Of a stretch of DNA of 64,000 bases, positions 60,311-64,000 are shown piece after piece (position 1 is the first letter of the stretch; each line of letters starts with the position of its first letter). A model generated the notes under the pieces. That model searched no databases. It was not told the DNA's origin and was given only the letters and a program-made list of their open reading frames with translations. Made by a program: the position numbers and the translations under genes. Origin of the DNA: Armillaria gallica (taxonomy: Eukaryota; Basidiomycota; Agaricomycetes; Agaricales; Physalacriaceae); NCBI GenBank assembly GCA_037576215.1, contig JBANDB010000005.1:5084001-5148000 (forward strand), in the 5' to 3' direction.

Positions 60311-60470
60311 CATCGTTTGGTCGTTTTGTAGAAAGAGGGGAGATGGACCCACGTGAGATATTCTGGAGATGTCCACGGTACTTGAGTCATGGTCCACCAG
60401 CACTACTGTGGCCGGTTGCTGATCACAATCTTTGAGCGTACATCCTACGCTTGCCTGATGGAATATAGTA

Positions 60471-61383
60471 CAGACGTTCCGAAAAACCTTGTCCAACGCT
60501 GCCAAACAAGGCAAGTAAAATCAAAAAATCAAAAAATACAAGAAAATCGCAGAAATAGTACGCAGGCTTCATTTATGTGCGTCATGGGGTGGGAAGATGC
60601 AAATTCAATGATTCATGAGTGCTGCAGTGCATGGCAAAGATGTAAGAGCATCCAGGAGGCGCAAGGTTAGCGCGTGTAAATTTTCAGGCTGCCCGCACCG
60701 AACAACCGCACAGCTTCGTTCTTGCCATCACCGTCGCAGAAGACACAAGCATCACCTAGTATGGCCTAGATATCTTTGAAGAGAAATTCTACGCCCAACC
60801 AAGCAAGCCACCATCGTGATTATGCCCCAGTTTGGACGTCGACAGCTCGCAGCCTCCCGAAATAACAACATAGTCCGCCGACATCTTTCATACTACAGTT
60901 GACGCACCAGCGACTGGTTATCCTGACTATTTTCATCGGTTTATATGGTCAGGAATGAGCTAGTGGGAGTTCGGGCACGCTTTAGACCCAGATACTGCGG
61001 AGAGGTTACGGGGGTTGGTGTGCCCAACATCATACGTCTCTGAGGGAAGGTACCATATTCACCTCGTTTTGGGGGCTTATTATTGTTCACAGGAGAAAAA
61101 ATGTATCCACAGCTTCCTATACCACTGTAAATGCCCCCGTCGCCGCCTCTCCCTACTGTTAGCACCTACCCGGCTCTCATGATGTCCTACCGCTGACCCA
61201 TTGACCTCAGACCTTTTGCTTTACATCTACATACCTCGTGCATCTCCGAGAAGATAGTTGTATCGTACGTTACGCTCATAAATGAAGATATCACACTGTT
61301 TCTACGATTTTCTTGTATTTTTTGATTTTTTGATTTTACCTGCCTTGTTTGGCAGTGTTGGACAAGGTTTTTCGGAACGTCTG
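60471..61383. mobile_element. 913-bp TA-flanked element with ~80-bp inverted ends (Tc1/mariner-like)
   Basis: Both ends begin CAGACGTTCCGAAAAACCTT and remain inverted copies over about 80 bp with only a few mismatches. TA flanks both sides (60469-60470 and 61384-61385). The interior has no transposase-like frame. The long inverted ends and TA target site fit a non-autonomous Tc1/mariner-type transposon. The high similarity of its two ends suggests a fairly recent insertion. Confidence 0.85.
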
Positions 61384-61385
61384 TA

Positions 61386-62029
61386 CTTACTGCATCGACT
61401 GGAATTGCTGAGCGTCGCGGCTAGTTGACAGTTGGGAGACGGAGCGCCGACACTCCTGAAGGTCGAGGAGTTGTCAATGGAGAAGGAGGCGATATGTCCT
61501 CCTGCGTGTCGAAAACCGCCAATCGACGACCACAATATATATGGACTTGCTGAAATCTTGAATGAATGTAAGAATATCACATACTTGGTACCATCGAGAA
61601 CAGAGAATGAGTACTTCCTAGTACGGGCTATATCTTGCTGTTCAGCCAATATCAAAGTTGTAAGGTACCTTGGGTACATATATACCGGTACCAATAGAAT
61701 ACGTTGACGCGAGCACCCTTACTACCGCAGTGCTGGTTGATGTAAGGTTCCTTATTTCATTCATCTTCGTTGGGATTGAACTGGAGTTTCTTCTGTGAAT
61801 AAGTCCTGGAATTACATAGACAAGACCATAGATTTGAAGGAGGAGCGAAATCCTATCTTTTCGGGACTCCGTGAGTTTCAATGATAGCAGCGGAAAAAGA
61901 CGGGTAAAAATGCGGGGTAGGGAATAGCCGCCGCGGCCGGCATCGGGTTACCCACCAATCACAGCTGGCCCTTTGGATACGACTTGGACTCATTCTAGAT
62001 TCTTCTGCATCGTCGTCGACGCCGTCGAG
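61386..62029 (+). promoter_or_regulatory. Upstream region of the aconitase gene
   Basis: No gene is supported here; a 130-codon minus-strand frame overlapping the transposon end has no motif. The stretch likely contains the aconitase promoter. A CCAAT on the plus strand near 61955 (ACCCACCAATCAC), about 75 bp before the ATG, could be a binding site for a Hap-type complex, which is known to regulate respiratory genes in fungi. Confidence 0.35.
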
Positions 62030-64000
62030 ATGCTTAACCTTCATAGCAAGGCTGCTCATGTTGCGCGCGACATGAAGCGCCTGGCCGCGGGCATGGCCAC
62101 CGTGGCGCCACGTATAGGCGACACGAAGGTGCCCATGTCGTTGCTCGAAAAGGGCGTATATATCAACTACCAGCGTATTGAGGACAACCTGGCCATCGTA
62201 CGCGAAAGGTGCTCTTTTTTTTCTTCTATGTACCATTATAGGCTGACAGTGATGTCGTAGACTTGGACGGCCACTGACGTTGTCGGAGAAAATCTTGTAC
62301 GGTCATTTGGATGACCCCCATGGTCAGGATATCGAGAGGGGCATCAGCTACCTCAAGCTGAGGCCAGATGTACGTCGCTTTCGTGTCATTATGGACCTCA
62401 TCCTGATACTCTGTTTAGCGTGTCGCCTGCCAAGATGCCACAGCACAGGTATGCCTTCCGTTACCCTGTCGGGACAGAACGTCTGGACGAATTTTTCATT
62501 TCTAGATGGCACTTCTACAATTTATGTCTGCTGGGATGGACACAGCTGCAGTTCCTACCACCGTCCACTGTGACCATCTTATCGAGGCCCAGGTCGGCGG
62601 TGTCAAAGATCTTGCGCGCGCAATTAGTATTAACAAGGAGGTGTATGACTTTTTGGCGACCGCTACTGCCAAGGTGTGTCTCTTCGCGTATACTTTTTCA
62701 ACCCGTATCTCACCGGAGTACACAGTATGGCCTTGGTTTTTGGAAACCCGGCTCTGGTATTATCCATCAAATTATTCTAGAAAACTACGCTTTCCCTGGC
62801 GGATTGATGATTGGCACTGACTCGCATACACCCAATGCTGGTGGCTTAGGTATGATTGCGTGCGGTGTTGGAGGTGCTGACGCGGTCGATGTTATGGCTG
62901 GCATTCCCTGGGAATTGAAGTGTCCGAAGGTCATCGGTGTGAATCTGACAGGCAAGATTAGCGGATGGACAACTCCTAAGGGTAAGTTTCGAAGTTCATT
63001 TTGCCATATATGCGTCTCATTTCTCTTCTAGACGTCATTCTCAAGGTCGCTGGTATTCTTACGGTCAAGGGCGGTACTGGTGCTATCGTTGAATACAGAG
63101 GTCCTGGTTTAGAATCCCTTTCTTGCACGGGTATGGCTACGATCTGTAATATGGGTGCGGAAATTGGCGCGACCACGTCCATGTTCCCCTTCAACAGTCG
63201 GATGGCGGATTACTTGAATGCTACCAAGCGGTCGGACATTGCGAAATATGCTGCTCAATTTGCCTACAACTTGAAGGCTGATGAAGGTGCGGAATACGAT
63301 CAGGTCATTGACATCGTAAGCCCCATTTTCTGTATCGCCGTCAACTTCCCTTCACTAGTAATACAGAATCTATCTGAGCTCGAGCCTCATATCAATGGAC
63401 CTTTCACCCCCGATCTCGCTACTCCCCTTTCGCAATTCGCCTCCGAGGTCAAGAAGAATGGCTGGCCAGACGAGTTGAAAGTTGGTCTTATCGGTTCTTG
63501 CACCAACTCTTCTTATGAAGATATGTCGCGTTCTGCTTCCATCGCCAATGAAGCCGCAAGTCATGGTCTGACAATCAAGAGCAAGTTCACGATTACTCCC
63601 GGTTCGGAACAGGTCCGTGCTACTATCGAACGTGACGGTCAAATCAAGGCTTTTGAGGATGTTGGTGGTGTTGTTCTTGCGAACGCCTGTGGACCTTGTA
63701 TTGGACAATGGGACAGGAAAGATGTTCCCAAGGGTACACCCAACTCTAGTAAGCTCGTCCCTATCCACATTGTGCTTGACTGAGCCTTGTGATAGTCATA
63801 ACGTCCTACAACCGAAACTTTACCGGCCGTAACGATGCTAACCCTGCTACTCATGCCTTTGTTGCATCACCTGATATCGTAACTGCTATGGTTTTCGCTG
63901 GCTCACTCTCTTTCAACCCTACCACTGACACTCTCATCGGATCCGACGGAAAGCCTTTCAAGTTCTCTGACCCCTCTGGCAACGAGCTCCCTCCACGTGG
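62030..64000 (+). CDS. ACO1: Mitochondrial aconitase (3' end beyond the window)
   Basis: Aconitate hydratase of the citric acid cycle, interconverting citrate and isocitrate through a [4Fe-4S] cluster in the mitochondrial matrix. ATG 62030 opens a basic, amphipathic-looking leader ([13 protein letters not shown]) that fits a targeting peptide. Introns restore the frame throughout: 62209-62260 joins RER to [10 protein letters not shown], and a small 30-bp exon encodes [10 protein letters not shown]. Family blocks include [35 protein letters not shown] and [14 protein letters not shown]. The cluster Cys lie in [10 protein letters not shown] (near 63496) and [11 protein letters not shown] (near 63688). 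After the last intron the frame continues with [11 protein letters not shown] and [13 protein letters not shown] to the window edge. It appears intact and covers roughly the first 500-odd residues. The missing part corresponds to what A1 and A2 contain. Confidence 0.96.

Overview
The window looks like nuclear DNA of a mushroom-forming basidiomycete (Agaricomycetes). The genes are cut by many short GT-AG introns of about 45-65 bp. The gene families are typical of that group: expanded TKL-like kinases, F-box proteins, an F-box/nucleotidyltransferase-fold protein and a very large Helitron Rep-helicase. No rRNA, tRNA or CRISPR array was seen. The species cannot be named from the sequence alone.

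Layout. 1-10.7 kb is a transposon-rich region around a decayed heavy-metal P-type ATPase (copy A). It holds a hAT-like element with a perfect 8-bp target duplication, a small TA-flanked element, and a second hAT-like element inserted inside the ATPase that itself carries a second copy of a 1.75-kb repeat. 11.1-21.1 kb holds two more copies of the ATPase in inverted orientation: a deletion derivative (B, minus strand) and a nearly intact copy (C, plus strand) spoiled by one TAG codon. Between them lie a 450-bp MITE and a kinase gene (K1) whose 5' half comes from another gene. 21.4-23.3 kb is an intact O-acetylhomoserine sulfhydrylase gene of sulfur amino acid synthesis.

24.5-32.0 kb is one uninterrupted 2501-residue Helitron protein (DUF6570-like region, HUH/Y2 Rep, PIF1 helicase, basic linker and a C-terminal domain with features of a ubiquitin-specific protease). 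It is followed to 44 kb by genes of uncertain function: two Helitron-neighbour ORFs, an F-box/nucleotidyltransferase protein, an F-box protein, two related small proteins and two tandem LRR-like paralogues.

44.2-60.3 kb contains three further kinase copies (K2, K3, K4) on the minus strand. K2 runs in frame into a broken ribonucleotide reductase small-subunit gene. K3 is split by a solo LTR with a 5-bp target duplication. K3 and K4 each have a broken aconitase 3' end upstream, so [kinase + aconitase tail] is a duplicated block. A 913-bp TA-flanked inverted-repeat element (60.5-61.4 kb) precedes an apparently intact mitochondrial aconitase gene, which runs off the right edge.

Main theme: a kinase module present as four long copies plus a tail fragment in 45 kb, with most of the long copies next to a broken piece of a housekeeping or otherwise unrelated gene, in a region saturated with DNA transposons. 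The genes most likely to be functional are the sulfhydrylase, the aconitase, the Helitron protein, and K1 and/or K4.
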